Below the pieces are notes generated by a model. It was not told the DNA's origin. It searched no databases and saw nothing but the letters and a program-made list of their open reading frames with translations. Below, in pieces: positions 40,092-50,405 of a stretch of 64,000 bases of DNA. The stretch is from CAYYUA01 sp964542585 (lineage in GTDB: Bacteria; Bacteroidota; Bacteroidia; CAILMK01; CAYYUA01): positions 1 to 64,000 of the forward strand of contig CAZIUI010000003.1 of the NCBI GenBank assembly GCA_964542585.1. The letters are read 5' to 3'. The translations under genes and the position numbers were made by a program. The first letter of the stretch is position 1. The number at the start of each line of letters is the position of its first letter.

Positions 40092-41204
40092 ATGAATAAG
40101 GTAATGATTGGAATTTTTGGTCTGGCCCTGCTGGTAGGGTGCAGTGATCAACCGAAAACCCAAGAAGAAAAAAAAGCTAAGCTTCAAGCATTACAAGCAA
40201 AGATTAAAAAATTAAAAGCGGCTATTAAAGCCAGTGATACTGCTTCGAAAGAACGAAATCCTCAGCTAGTGAGTATCGATTCCGTCCATAAAGGAACTTT
40301 TAAGCACTACGTAAAGCTCAGAGGAAAAGCAACAACGGATAAAAATGTTGCCGTTAGCCCCAAGCGCAGTGGGCGTATTAACCGTATTTATTGCCAAGAA
40401 GGCCAGCAGGTTACGCAGGGGGAAAAACTGGTGCAGCTTGACCGGGAAACCATTCAGCGGAACATTGACCAAATTGAAACCAACCTCCAACACGCCCGAA
40501 AACTGTATAAGCGGCAAAAAAACCTTTGGGATCAGGAAATCGGATCTGAAGTCCAATACCTGAATGCCAAAAATCGTGTTGAAAATCTTGAAAAGGAGCT
40601 AAGCACAGCTAAAAGCCGGCTCGCCAATACCTCAATCACCGCCCCCATCAATGGAAAGGTTGACGCCATTTTCATGAATCCGGGAGAAATGGCTAACCCA
40701 GCCTCTCCCCTTCTCCGGATCGTTAATCTAAGGAACATGGAGGTAACTGCTAGCCCGTCAGAGCGCTACCTTGATGATATAAAACCAGGTGACTCGGTTA
40801 AGATCAGTTTTATTAACCTTGGTATAGAGCGTAAAAGGCCGGTTTCCCACGTCAGCTCTTACATAGATCCTGATACACGGACATTTGAGCTTACTATTAA
40901 AATAGCAAACCAACAGCGTCTGCTCAGGCCCAATGTTCTTGCCACCGTTCGTTTTGCAGATTATACCAACCAGAACTGCGTCATCATTCCTACGAAACTC
41001 TTACAATCTTCCAATGGCGACAATTATGTGTTTACGGCAAAAAACAAGGATGGCAACTACAAGGCTTATAAAACACCCATCAAAACTGGCCGCTCTTACC
41101 AAGGAATGACAGAAGTATTAGAAGGGCTAAAGCCTAATCAACTTCTGATTACAGATGGTTTTCGATCAGTAAGTGACCGTGAGATGGTGAATTTCGCGAA
41201 GTAA
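40092..41204 (+). CDS. RND efflux periplasmic adaptor (membrane fusion protein), lipoprotein
   Basis: A 370-residue adaptor. A lipobox LLVGC gives lipidated Cys17. A Lys/Ala-rich coiled region (about 25-55) follows, then the barrel-sandwich hybrid domain (VAVSPKRSGRINRIYCQEGQQVTQGEKLVQL, about 86-116, and its partner 'LANTSITAPINGKVDAIFMNPGEM', about 177-200) with a hairpin between them. The C-terminal beta-barrel and membrane-proximal domains complete the chain. It connects the pump with TolC. It lies 14 bases after the TolC gene and 13 before the pump gene, in one operon. Confidence 0.93.
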   Translation: MNKVMIGIFGLALLVGCSDQPKTQEEKKAKLQALQAKIKKLKAAIKASDTASKERNPQLVSIDSVHKGTFKHYVKLRGKATTDKNVAVSPKRSGRINRIYCQEGQQVTQGEKLVQLDRETIQRNIDQIETNLQHARKLYKRQKNLWDQEIGSEVQYLNAKNRVENLEKELSTAKSRLANTSITAPINGKVDAIFMNPGEMANPASPLLRIVNLRNMEVTASPSERYLDDIKPGDSVKISFINLGIERKRPVSHVSSYIDPDTRTFELTIKIANQQRLLRPNVLATVRFADYTNQNCVIIPTKLLQSSNGDNYVFTAKNKDGNYKAYKTPIKTGRSYQGMTEVLEGLKPNQLLITDGFRSVSDREMVNFAK

Positions 41205-41217
41205 AAGCCCCACCTCG

Positions 41218-44200
41218 ATGCCGACTGAGCAAAATACCCAAACCCGCAGTTTCGGGCTAACCAATCTTGCGCTGAATAACCGGATCAGTATTTATATCCT
41301 GGCCATTCTATTAGCAATTACAGGAGTGTATTCTTATAGCACCATGCCCAAAGAGGCTTTTCCTGAAATTGTAATCCCTACGGTTTTTGTAGGGACCCCC
41401 TATCCCGGTAATTCACCAGCCGATATCGAAAACTTGATAACCCGTCCCATAGAAAAAAAGATTCAGGGCATAGAAGGCATTAAAGAAATCCGCTCAACCT
41501 CTCAGCAAGATTTTTCATCCATCGTGGTTGAGTTCAATACTGATGTGGATATCAGTGCTGCGCTGCAGGATGTAAAAGATGCCGTGGATGAAGCAGAGGC
41601 TGAAGAACTCCCTACTGATATCCCGGAGGCTCCTAATGTAAGTGAGCTGGATTTTTCAGATATGCCCATCATGACCGTAAACATTTCAGGGGATTACCGC
41701 CAGAAAACGCTTAAATCCTACAGCGAATATCTAGAGGACCGCATCGAGGAAATTAATGAGATCTCTCAGGTAAACCTTACGGGTGCACTCGAACGGCAGA
41801 TTAACATCAATGCCAACTTATTTAAAATGGAGTCAGCCGGAGTCACCTTCAGGGATATAGAAAAAGCTGTTAGTAGTGAGAATGTATCCGTTTCAACGGG
41901 CAAAGTCAAAAACCGTGGCTTTTCTCGAAGTATGCGGATCATAGCCGAATTTGATAAGATTTCGAAAATACGGAACCTCATCATTAAGGAAAAGGATGGC
42001 CGAACCATCCAATTGAGCGATATAGCCGAGGTAAGTGATGCTTTTGAGGACCGGGAGAGTTATTCCAGAACCAACAGGGAACCCGTCATATCTTTACAAG
42101 TTATCAAGCGAAGCGGTGAGAACCTCTTAGCTGCATCCCGTAACATTAAAAAGGTCATTGAAAAAGCCAAAAATAGTCGCTTTCCGGATGATCTTACCGT
42201 CACCATAACTAACGACAACTCCCGCTACACGAAAAACCAGGTTAGCAACCTGGAAAACAGTATCATCTCAGGAGTGATATTGGTAACACTTACCCTGCTG
42301 TTCTTTATGGGTTTAAGGAATGCCCTTTTTGTGGGATTAGCGATTCCCCTTTCCATGTTCATAGCCTTTTTAGCCTTATTTTCATCAGGGGTAACCCTAA
42401 ACCTGGTTGTGCTATTTTCGCTGATCCTGGCTTTGGGCCTTTTAGTAGACAATGGGATTGTAGTGGTTGAGAACATCTTCCGGCTTATGCAAGAGGGGTC
42501 TTCAGGCCTTCAGGCTGCCCGACAGGGAGCCGGAGAAGTAGCGATACCCATCATCGCCTCCACCGCAACCACCCTTGCAGCCTTTTTTCCGCTGGTATTT
42601 TGGGAGGGCACAACCGGGGAGTTCATGAAGTATTTGCCCATAACACTGATCATTGTTCTAGCATCTTCCCTTTTCGTGGCTCTAGTCATCAATCCGGTGA
42701 TAACTTCTGGTTTTATGCGGGCCAATACGGATAAAGCAAAGCCTGACACCCGCAAATTCACCATTTATTCCGTAATTTATATCGGGATCGGAATTCTCTT
42801 TTATTTAATAAACGGTAGTATAGGAGGGGTTTCTTTAAACTTTTTCGGAGGCCTGTTTCTTGTATTTGCCCTCATTACGCTACTTAACATTTTCGCCTTA
42901 ACACCATCATCACAGTGGTTCCAAAAGCGGTTTTTACCCTGGCTTGAAAGGAACTATGAACACCTGGTAAGCTATGCTATACGCGGAAAAAAGCCCTACA
43001 TATTTTTTATAGCTACATTTTTAGGGCTGGTAGCATCTATAGGGGCATTTATGGCTAAAACCCCGAAAGTGCTCTTCTTCCCGAATAACCAACCGGATAA
43101 CATTTTTATCTACACGGAAAATCCGGTGGGCTCTTCTTTGGAGACCACAGACTCCGTTGCTAAAGTGGTTGCTAAGGAAGTTTACGAAGTTATAGAACCA
43201 TATCAAGCTATTGTAGAATCCGTCAAGACCAACGTAGGAAAAGGTGCTCAAAACCCGCAGGAAAGTTTCATGGGTGGGCAGCAGGCCACACCTAATCGCA
43301 GCCGGATAACAGTTGCTTTTGTGGAGTTTTCCAAACGTAATGGTATCAATACCACCAACATCCTTAAGGAAATAAGGAAAGCGGTATCAGACATACCAGG
43401 ACCAGCGATAACGGTTGAGAAGAATAGCATGGGACCACCAGTAGGCGAGCCTATAAGCATAGAAGTATCCGGTGAAAACATTGAAAAACTAATATCCCTC
43501 ACACAAGGTATCCAGGACCATATTGAAGGAAGTAGCATCAAGGGTATTGAGGATCTGCAAAAAAACCTGGTTACCCAGAAACCTCAACTAGTGGTAGATA
43601 TCGACCGGAATAAAGCTCAGCGATTAGGCTTGTCAACCCAGCGTATTGCATCTGAGCTTCGAACAGCGGTTTTTGGGAAGGAAATTGATCAATACCAGCA
43701 AGGAGAAGATGAATACGAGATCCGTCTGCGACTAGCAGAAAGCTTTCGGTACAATGTAAGTACGCTAATGAACCACACGATAGCCGTGCGCCAGGGTTCA
43801 GAACTCAAACAAGTACCGATCTCTGCCATAGCAGACATAAGTTACGGCAATACTTACGGTTCCATTGAACGTAAAGACCTGAATCGCGTCATCACCTTGT
43901 CTTCAAACGTCAAAGAAGGGTACACCGCCAACGCCATTGTCAACAAGATCAAGGATCTCCTGGCAGATTACCCCTTGCCAGCCGGATACGAATACCAATT
44001 TACTGGGGAGCAGGAAGAACAAGCGAAATCCTCCAACTTTTTGATCAAGGCGATGTTTATAGCAGTTTTTACGATTTTACTGATCCTCGTGTCCCAGTTC
44101 AACTCTTTACTGAAACCTATCATTATCATTATTTCCGTGCTGTTCAGCACGATTGGCGTCTTCCTCGGTCTCATCATCTTTAACATGAAATTCGTAGTGG

Positions 44201-44643
44201 TAATGACGGGAATTGGGGTCATATCCCTGGCAGGGATTGTTGTCAACAATGCCATCGTTCTATTGGATTACATTGACCTCACCCGACAACGCCGGAAACA
44301 GGCCTTAGGACTGGATGAAGAGGCAGTCCTCCCCCTGGAAGAATACCGTAAAGCCGTTATTTATGCGGGCAAGATAAGGTTACGACCTGTTTTACTTACA
44401 GCCCTTACTACGGTGCTAGGCCTTATTCCTTTAGCCATTGGTTTAAATATAGATTTTTATGGGCTGTTAGCTCACTTTCAGCCTAATGTTTACTGGGGCG
44501 GAAACAATGCCCTGTTCTGGGGCCCAATGGCCTGGACCGTGATCATGGGATTGATATTTGCCACTTTCCTGACGCTCATCATAGTACCTGTTATGTACGT
44601 GATCACTCAGCGTATAGCTGCCGCTTTTAGAAAGCGTAGTTAG
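41218..44643 (+). CDS. RND-family efflux pump (AcrB/HAE1-like), inner membrane
   Basis: An 1141-residue proton-driven antiporter with twelve predicted transmembrane helices and two large periplasmic loops (about residues 40-340 and 630-900). The N-terminus 'SIYILAILLAITGVYSYSTMPKEAFPEI' and the TM4 motif 'LALGLLVDNGIVVVENIFRLM' are characteristic. In AcrB the TM4 motif has two aspartates; here the second is Asn, as in many RND pumps. An insert of extra hydrophobic segments (about residues 515-560) makes it slightly longer than typical AcrB. It is the last gene of the TetR-controlled operon, 13 bases after the adaptor. Substrate is not predictable. Confidence 0.94.
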   Translation: MPTEQNTQTRSFGLTNLALNNRISIYILAILLAITGVYSYSTMPKEAFPEIVIPTVFVGTPYPGNSPADIENLITRPIEKKIQGIEGIKEIRSTSQQDFSSIVVEFNTDVDISAALQDVKDAVDEAEAEELPTDIPEAPNVSELDFSDMPIMTVNISGDYRQKTLKSYSEYLEDRIEEINEISQVNLTGALERQININANLFKMESAGVTFRDIEKAVSSENVSVSTGKVKNRGFSRSMRIIAEFDKISKIRNLIIKEKDGRTIQLSDIAEVSDAFEDRESYSRTNREPVISLQVIKRSGENLLAASRNIKKVIEKAKNSRFPDDLTVTITNDNSRYTKNQVSNLENSIISGVILVTLTLLFFMGLRNALFVGLAIPLSMFIAFLALFSSGVTLNLVVLFSLILALGLLVDNGIVVVENIFRLMQEGSSGLQAARQGAGEVAIPIIASTATTLAAFFPLVFWEGTTGEFMKYLPITLIIVLASSLFVALVINPVITSGFMRANTDKAKPDTRKFTIYSVIYIGIGILFYLINGSIGGVSLNFFGGLFLVFALITLLNIFALTPSSQWFQKRFLPWLERNYEHLVSYAIRGKKPYIFFIATFLGLVASIGAFMAKTPKVLFFPNNQPDNIFIYTENPVGSSLETTDSVAKVVAKEVYEVIEPYQAIVESVKTNVGKGAQNPQESFMGGQQATPNRSRITVAFVEFSKRNGINTTNILKEIRKAVSDIPGPAITVEKNSMGPPVGEPISIEVSGENIEKLISLTQGIQDHIEGSSIKGIEDLQKNLVTQKPQLVVDIDRNKAQRLGLSTQRIASELRTAVFGKEIDQYQQGEDEYEIRLRLAESFRYNVSTLMNHTIAVRQGSELKQVPISAIADISYGNTYGSIERKDLNRVITLSSNVKEGYTANAIVNKIKDLLADYPLPAGYEYQFTGEQEEQAKSSNFLIKAMFIAVFTILLILVSQFNSLLKPIIIIISVLFSTIGVFLGLIIFNMKFVVVMTGIGVISLAGIVVNNAIVLLDYIDLTRQRRKQALGLDEEAVLPLEEYRKAVIYAGKIRLRPVLLTALTTVLGLIPLAIGLNIDFYGLLAHFQPNVYWGGNNALFWGPMAWTVIMGLIFATFLTLIIVPVMYVITQRIAAAFRKRS

Positions 44644-44677
44644 GATAGAGCGACAACTTTAGCAGGGCGATAAATGC

Positions 44678-44685
44678 TAACTTTG
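44678..44685 (+). promoter_or_regulatory. Candidate -7 element of surE
   Basis: TAACTTTG is a perfect TAnnTTTG. The transcript would begin near 44692, about 13 bases before the GTG start of surE. No TTG at ideal -33 spacing. Confidence 0.5.
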
Positions 44686-44704
44686 TCATCAAAATTCATT
44701 ACTT

Positions 44705-45490
44705 GTGTCTAGAAGACCACTTATCCTTATTTCAAATGATGACGGGATAGAATCCCCCGGTTTAAGAGCCCTATTGAACAGCGTCAAGGACCTGGGAGAC
44801 ATAACGGTTGTAGCGCCTGACAGCCCGCAGTCCGGTATGGGACACGCCATAACCGTTAGTGAGCCCTTACGATTAGAAGAAGTCCAGGATTTTGGGCCTT
44901 CTATTTTGGCTTACCGGTCTAACGGCACGCCAGCGGATTGCGTAAAGCTGGCTGTGAGTATTATCCTTCATCAAAAACCGGATATCGTTATCTCCGGGGT
45001 CAATCATGGCTCCAACTCATCCATTAATGCGATTTATTCAGGTACAGTTTCAGCCGCTATGGAGGGCGTTATTGAAGGAGTGCCGGCAGCTGCCTTCTCC
45101 TTGTTGGATTACGCTTTAGATGCAGCAATGGAACCTACGCAGCCTTATACAAGGCGTATTACCCAACAGCTTTTAGAAAACAAACTGCCAAAAGGCGTTT
45201 TACTGAACGTGAATATTCCTGCCAGAAGCGAAACGCCCCTGGCTGGCGTAAAAGTCTGCCGTCAAGCAGATGCTAAGTGGCAGGAAAATTTTGACGAGCG
45301 TGAAGATCCCACTGGCCGAAAGTATTACTGGCTTGTAGGCAACTTTGTCAATTACGATGAAGGAGAAGATACGGATGAGTATGCGCTGCACCATAATTAT
45401 GTAGCTGTTACCCCTATCCAGTACGATCTTACCGCTTATCAGACCCTTTCTCAGATTAACCATTGGAAGATGGATCCCCATGCAAGCTAA
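44705..45490 (+). CDS. surE: 5'/3'-nucleotidase SurE
   Basis: SurE removes phosphate from nucleoside 5'- or 3'-monophosphates and acts in stationary-phase survival. The 261-residue protein has the metal-binding start ILISNDDGIESPG (Asn11, Asp12, Asp13), 'VVAPDSPQSGMGHAIT' (about 36-51), the 'YRSNGTPADCVKLA' segment (about 70-83) and 'DIVISGVNHGSNS' with the late metal-binding Asn. The start is GTG at 44705. The small membrane protein gene begins 11 bases before its stop, so translation is coupled, and lpxB follows. Confidence 0.95.
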   Translation: MSRRPLILISNDDGIESPGLRALLNSVKDLGDITVVAPDSPQSGMGHAITVSEPLRLEEVQDFGPSILAYRSNGTPADCVKLAVSIILHQKPDIVISGVNHGSNSSINAIYSGTVSAAMEGVIEGVPAAAFSLLDYALDAAMEPTQPYTRRITQQLLENKLPKGVLLNVNIPARSETPLAGVKVCRQADAKWQENFDEREDPTGRKYYWLVGNFVNYDEGEDTDEYALHHNYVAVTPIQYDLTAYQTLSQINHWKMDPHAS

Positions 45491-45770
45491 TAACAATATA
45501 CCGATAGGCCTTTTGCTTGGCTTAACTGTTCCGGCAGTAGCCCTTATCATTGTCTATTTTACCGGATTCTCAGGATTTCGCTTTATTGATTTTTTCCGGT
45601 ACACCCTATCCAAAAATATTCTGGAGAACCTGGTATCCCTGTGCGGCCTGGCTAATCTTCCATTGTTTTACCTATACATTCGCAACGACTGCTATGAAAG
45701 TGTGAAAGGCATCATTATGGCTACTTTTTTACTTGTTTTATTGGTAGTCATACTCAAATTTGTCATTTAA
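45480..45770 (+). CDS. Small multi-pass membrane protein, unknown
   Basis: A 96-residue protein with hydrophobic segments at about 9-28, 50-66 and 76-95, so two or three transmembrane helices. I recognise no family. Its ATG lies 11 bases before the surE stop, and the lpxB GTG follows its stop by one base, so the three genes are translated in a chain. Small proteins of this size are often found in this position between surE and lpxB in Bacteroidota, but I know no function. The hydrophobic pattern and tight spacing support a real gene. Confidence 0.7.
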   Translation: MQANNNIPIGLLLGLTVPAVALIIVYFTGFSGFRFIDFFRYTLSKNILENLVSLCGLANLPLFYLYIRNDCYESVKGIIMATFLLVLLVVILKFVI

Positions 45771-45771
45771 C

Positions 45772-46884
45772 GTGCGCTATTACCTTATTGCCGGCGAGGC
45801 TTCCGGGGATATGCATGGGGGCAACCTTATTAAGGCCTTGAAAAAAAGGGATCCTGATAGTCAATTCCGCGTTTGGGGTGGTGACCAGATGGCAGAAGCC
45901 GGAGGTGATTTAGTTGCCCATTACCGCGAGATGGCTTTCATGGGCTTTACGGAGGTAATGGCTAACCTGAGAACCATTTTCCGATACATTCGCGCTTGTA
46001 AAGCCGATCTGAAGAAAAGCAAGCCAGACGTCCTCATCCTCATTGATTATCCCGGATTTAACCTCCGTATAGCAAACTATGCTAAGCAGCTAGGCTTACG
46101 GGTTGTTTACTACATTAGTCCTCAAGTGTGGGCCTGGAAAGCATCAAGGGTAAAACAGATACAAAAGTCTGTAGATCAGATGCTGGTTATTCTCCCGTTT
46201 GAGCCCGCTTTTTACCAAAGGTATCACTACCCCGTAACCTTTGTTGGCCATCCCTTATTAGATACGATACAGGAGTTTGAGCCTATTCCAGATTTTTTCG
46301 GGCATCACCAGTTATCCCAAAAGCCAATTATAGCCTTAATGCCTGGTAGCCGGAAGCAGGAAATTGCAACTATGCTTCCTCCTATGCTGGAGGCAGCCGG
46401 AGCCTTCCCGGACTACCAAGCTGTGATTGCCGGTGCACCCGGCATAGACGTAGATTTTTACCGGCAGTTTATTCCCCATGCCCAGGAAGTAAGTACCGTT
46501 CATGGGGCAAGTTATAGCCTTATGGCTTATGCGAAAGCTGGTTTGGTAACTTCTGGAACGGCTAGCCTGGAAGCAGCTTTATTCGGATTACCTGAGGTGG
46601 TTTGTTACAAAGGAGGGTGGATTTCATATGGGATTGCACGACAACTAGTAAACATTCCTTACATAGCCTTGCCAAACCTCGTACTAAACCGGGAAGCAGT
46701 TACAGAATTGATACAAGGTAACTATCAAACTCGTAATTTGATCAATGAATTGGACAAGATTCTAAAGGATACCCGCGAAAGGAAGCAGCAGTTGAATGAT
46801 TTTCAGGAATTGAGGCAATTACTTGGCGAAAAAGGCGCTTCCGAAAGGGCAGCTGAAACAATCATCAGCTCATTAGAGGGTTAA
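45772..46884 (+). CDS. lpxB: Lipid-A-disaccharide synthase
   Basis: LpxB joins UDP-2,3-diacylglucosamine and lipid X to form the lipid A disaccharide at the inner membrane. The 370-residue protein begins MRYYLIAGEASGDMHGGNLI, the classic LpxB start. It continues with 'FMGFTEVMANL' (about 54-64), 'VLILIDYPGFNLRIA' (about 85-99), 'YYISPQVWAWKASRVKQI' (about 115-132) and 'TSGTASLEAALFGLPEVVCYKG'. I chose the GTG at 45772, one base after the preceding stop, which aligns with family starts; a TTG at 45760 would add four residues and overlap the upstream gene. Confidence 0.94.
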   Translation: MRYYLIAGEASGDMHGGNLIKALKKRDPDSQFRVWGGDQMAEAGGDLVAHYREMAFMGFTEVMANLRTIFRYIRACKADLKKSKPDVLILIDYPGFNLRIANYAKQLGLRVVYYISPQVWAWKASRVKQIQKSVDQMLVILPFEPAFYQRYHYPVTFVGHPLLDTIQEFEPIPDFFGHHQLSQKPIIALMPGSRKQEIATMLPPMLEAAGAFPDYQAVIAGAPGIDVDFYRQFIPHAQEVSTVHGASYSLMAYAKAGLVTSGTASLEAALFGLPEVVCYKGGWISYGIARQLVNIPYIALPNLVLNREAVTELIQGNYQTRNLINELDKILKDTRERKQQLNDFQELRQLLGEKGASERAAETIISSLEG

Positions 46885-46899
46885 GGTTTCAGGCGTTCA

Positions 46900-47814
46900 T
46901 CACCACCCCGGATCATAAGCCTCTAGCATACCTAATACAGTACCGATATCATTGGCTTGTTCGGGTTCTGCATTGTTTTCAAACGCATATATTAAATTCC
47001 GGCACATCCGCATTACCGTAGCCATGTTAGAACAAGGCTCATAGTATGTTTGGTTTTGTTCAATTTTCAGTTGCTTCAAGAACTGATCAATATTCCATTG
47101 ACTAAATACCGTTCCCTTATTAAAGCAATTGATATAAAATAAGGTCTTGCCTTCATAAGTGGGCTCAAGGTATTGATATCCCTTGGTGGAGGATTTATCC
47201 GGGAAGGTATCATGATCTTTATAAGCCAATACATAATGTTGGGGTAAATTAACACCATAAACCGGTACCCCTACCCGTTGGCAAAGAATCGCATAGAGGG
47301 TGGAAAGTGATATGGGGTTTCCTTTGCGGTTGGCTAGCACCTCTTGAATAAACGAATTTTCAGGAGCGTGGTAATTATCCACATCTCCATGAAATTGGTA
47401 TACATTGTAAAACACATGGTTAACCTTCTTGATCTTTTCCAGAGGCGTAAGGTCGTGGTTAAGTTCAATCCAGATATCAAGCTTTATATCCTCAAGTTGC
47501 TGATTAAGGTCGCTTTTTTCTAGCAGGGGATTGCGGTAGCGACCAAGCCAATAAACCGCTTCAAAAAGTTCATGAGCTCCTGATTTAGCCCAATTTTGAA
47601 GATTCTCATGGACTTCTGATAAACTGATCTTACGTTTTATTTGGGCAATGCGTTCTTGGTAAGTGTCATCCGTGCTATCCTCATAAAGGTTGGATAATAC
47701 CGGAAAGATTTCAGGGCCATAAGAAACCAGTTGCTGAGTTACATGTTCCACAACTTCCCCATCTGTATCATCCAGCAGGTTAACCAAAGCTTCGATCTCG
47801 CCTCTTTCAGCCAT
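46900..47814 (-). CDS. SirB1-family transglutaminase-like protein
   Basis: A 304-residue soluble protein. The SirB1/Transglut_core2 signature is visible as NVYQFHGDVDNYHAPENSFI (about 139-158), then 'RKGNPISLSTLYAILCQRVGVPVYGVNLPQHYVL' (about 163-196), which contains the Cys and His expected of a transglutaminase-like fold. The N-terminal helical part (about 1-100) resembles HEAT-type helices. It is the last gene of a minus-strand run, 59 bases after topA. SirB1 proteins have no firmly established function. It may be a protease-like or binding protein. Confidence 0.85.
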   Translation of the reverse strand: MAERGEIEALVNLLDDTDGEVVEHVTQQLVSYGPEIFPVLSNLYEDSTDDTYQERIAQIKRKISLSEVHENLQNWAKSGAHELFEAVYWLGRYRNPLLEKSDLNQQLEDIKLDIWIELNHDLTPLEKIKKVNHVFYNVYQFHGDVDNYHAPENSFIQEVLANRKGNPISLSTLYAILCQRVGVPVYGVNLPQHYVLAYKDHDTFPDKSSTKGYQYLEPTYEGKTLFYINCFNKGTVFSQWNIDQFLKQLKIEQNQTYYEPCSNMATVMRMCRNLIYAFENNAEPEQANDIGTVLGMLEAYDPGW

Positions 47815-47873
47815 AAACTTTTATAATACCATTTTACTCAAGCTTTACAGGAGCGTATTAATATATCCAACAA

Positions 47874-50381
47874 TTAACGCTCAGTATTTTTTGAGGAGCT
47901 TTTCTGGCTTTTTGGTGAAGATTTTTGCTTGGAGCTGCTCTTTTTCTGAGAACCAGAAGTTTTGTTAGTAGATTTTTTGTTTGATTTTGTAGTTCCCGCT
48001 TTACTATTAGAGCCAGGCTTGGTAGAAGTACTCTTTGAGGCAGCTGCTTTTTTACCACCTCCCCGTTTCTTGGATACATTCTCCGGATCATTGACAATTT
48101 CAATACAATCATCCTCGGTAATTTGCTCTGGATCGTAGGTTTTCGGGATCTTGTAATTGTTTTTGTTGTAATTGATATAAGCACCAAAACGCCCCCTCAA
48201 AACCTTTAAAAGCTTATTTTCATACTCAAAAGATAAGATCGTGCGTTGCCGTTCCGCCTCCTTTTTCTCTTCAATGATCTCCACAGCCCTCTCGTAGGAA
48301 ATCGAATAAGGATCATCCCCTTTTGGCAAGGAGTAAAATTGATCTCCTTCTTTTACGTAAGGACCAAAGCGACCAACAGATACCTGAACAGGATTCCCTT
48401 GGTTAAAGCCTAGATCCCTGGGAAGCTTGAAAAGTTCTAGCACCTCTTCAAGCGTGATATTTTCAATAAGCTGGCCATCTCTAAGTTTCGCAAAGCGGGG
48501 TTTTTCTTCATCTTCCCGGTCTCCGATCTGTGCAAAAGCCCCATACTTCCCTATTTTCACATGGACGTCCCTTCCACTCTCAGGATCTTTACCAAGGATA
48601 CGCTCGCCTTTAAACTTAGCAGCATTTTTCTCGGTATCTTCAACGACAGGGTGAAACTTCGCGTAGAAGTTATCGATCATATCCCGCCATTCCTGGTCAC
48701 CCTTGGCTATTTCGTCAAACTGCTGCTCAACCTTTGCGGTGAAGTTGAAATCCATGATGTTTTCAAAATTCTCCAGGAGGAAGTCATTTACGACTATTCC
48801 CGTATTCGTAGGCATCAGTTTGCCCTTATCAGCACCCGTAGTTTCAGTTTTTTGGATGGCTTCAATGCCCTCACTTGTAAGTGATATCACTTGATAATTC
48901 CGTTCGCGACCTTCTTTCTCGCCCTTTTCTACATAGCCCCGTTTTTGGATAGTAGAAATGGTAGGAGCGTAAGTTGAAGGCCTACCTATACCTAGCTCTT
49001 CAAGTTTCTTAACCAATGAGGCTTCGGTAAAACGAGCCGGGGGTCTTGTAAAGCGTTCTGTAGCGGTGATTTGATCCATGGCTAACAGCTGGCCTTCCTG
49101 AAGCGGTGGCAGCAAACTATCATCAGCTTTATCCTCTTGCTCTTCATCCGTAGATTCAATATACACTCGCAGGAATCCATCAAATTTTACGATTTCCCCG
49201 GAGGCTGTAAATTGTTCTTTACTTTGGGATAAGCCAATTTTAACCGTGGTCTTTTCTAATTTGGCATTTGCCATTTGTGAAGCGATAGTACGCTTCCAAA
49301 TGAGGTCATAAAGCTTTTTTTCGTCCGATGATACATTCGGCTTTTTATTAGCAATATTGGTGGGCCTGATGGCTTCGTGAGCTTCTTGCGCGGAATCACT
49401 TTTGGTTTGAAACTGGCGGCGCTGCGTGTAGGAGTCACCGTATTGTTGGGAGATCACTTTTTCAGCTTGCTGAAGCGCCTCATTCGATAAGTTGACGGAA
49501 TCCGTCCTCATGTATGTTATGTGGCCGGCTTCGTATAACCTTTGGGCAAGGGTCATCGTTTTGGACACGGAGAAGCTCAGCTTGCGGCTTGCTTCCTGTT
49601 GAAGGGTAGAGGTCGTAAAGGGGGCCGATGGCTTTCGGCTAGTGGGTTTTTTCTCAATGGAATCTACCTGAAAGGTAGACTCCTCACAAGCCTCTAAAAA
49701 TTCCTGAGCTTCTTGCTGATTATCGAAGCGCTTGGGCAATTCAGCCTGTAGGCGATCACCGGTTGGTTGCTGATGTTTATCCAAAGGCTGAAAATCCGCT
49801 CGAACCCGGAAAAAATTTTCAGGGTTAAAACTGCGGATGGACCGCTCCCGCTCAACGATCAGCCTTACCGCTACGGACTGCACACGGCCCGCTGATAGCG
49901 ATGGCCGAACTTTCCGCCAAAGGATAGGAGACAGTTCAAAGCCAACCAGCCGATCCAGAATACGGCGAGCCTGCTGGGCGTCAACCAATTTTTTATCGAT
50001 ATCGCGGGGTTCCTGAAGGGCCTGCTCAACCGCTGATTTCGTGATTTCGTGGAATACGATGCGGTGTGTCCGCTCTTTATTAAGGTTGAGGGCCTCTTGT
50101 AGATGCCAGCTAATAGCCTCACCCTCTCGGTCCTCGTCTGTAGCAAGCCATACTTGTTCCGCCTCTTTGGCCAGCTTTTTCAGTTCGTTAACGAGTTGCT
50201 TCTTGTCTGATGGAATTTGGTAGTTGGGTTCATAATTGTGCTCAACGTCAACGGAAATTCCATCAGGAGCTAGATCACGGATATGACCATAGCAAGATCG
50301 TACAGTATAGCTATCACCCAAAAACTGCTCGATTGTTTTAGCTTTTGCTGGTGATTCTACTATGACTAGGTTTTTGGTCAT
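47874..50381 (-). CDS. topA: DNA topoisomerase I
   Basis: Topoisomerase I relaxes negative supercoils through a transient tyrosine-DNA bond. The 835-residue protein has the Toprim start MTKNLVIVESPAKAKTIEQFL with ATDEDREGEAI (about 80-90), and the active-site Tyr290 in GHITYMRTDSVNLS. Conserved C-terminal repeats follow (for example 'LRDGQLIENITLEEVLELFKLP' and 'VGRFGPYVKEGDQFYSLP'). Zinc-finger cysteines of the E. coli enzyme are not seen. The last 75 residues are a Lys/Ser/Thr-rich, basic, disordered tail, as in many Bacteroidota TopA proteins, probably for DNA binding. It lies 24 bases after the metalloprotease gene, on the same strand. Confidence 0.96.
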   Translation of the reverse strand: MTKNLVIVESPAKAKTIEQFLGDSYTVRSCYGHIRDLAPDGISVDVEHNYEPNYQIPSDKKQLVNELKKLAKEAEQVWLATDEDREGEAISWHLQEALNLNKERTHRIVFHEITKSAVEQALQEPRDIDKKLVDAQQARRILDRLVGFELSPILWRKVRPSLSAGRVQSVAVRLIVERERSIRSFNPENFFRVRADFQPLDKHQQPTGDRLQAELPKRFDNQQEAQEFLEACEESTFQVDSIEKKPTSRKPSAPFTTSTLQQEASRKLSFSVSKTMTLAQRLYEAGHITYMRTDSVNLSNEALQQAEKVISQQYGDSYTQRRQFQTKSDSAQEAHEAIRPTNIANKKPNVSSDEKKLYDLIWKRTIASQMANAKLEKTTVKIGLSQSKEQFTASGEIVKFDGFLRVYIESTDEEQEDKADDSLLPPLQEGQLLAMDQITATERFTRPPARFTEASLVKKLEELGIGRPSTYAPTISTIQKRGYVEKGEKEGRERNYQVISLTSEGIEAIQKTETTGADKGKLMPTNTGIVVNDFLLENFENIMDFNFTAKVEQQFDEIAKGDQEWRDMIDNFYAKFHPVVEDTEKNAAKFKGERILGKDPESGRDVHVKIGKYGAFAQIGDREDEEKPRFAKLRDGQLIENITLEEVLELFKLPRDLGFNQGNPVQVSVGRFGPYVKEGDQFYSLPKGDDPYSISYERAVEIIEEKKEAERQRTILSFEYENKLLKVLRGRFGAYINYNKNNYKIPKTYDPEQITEDDCIEIVNDPENVSKKRGGGKKAAASKSTSTKPGSNSKAGTTKSNKKSTNKTSGSQKKSSSKQKSSPKSQKSSSKNTER

Positions 50382-50405
50382 AAGCTTTATTTTCTTAAAG
50401 CGTAA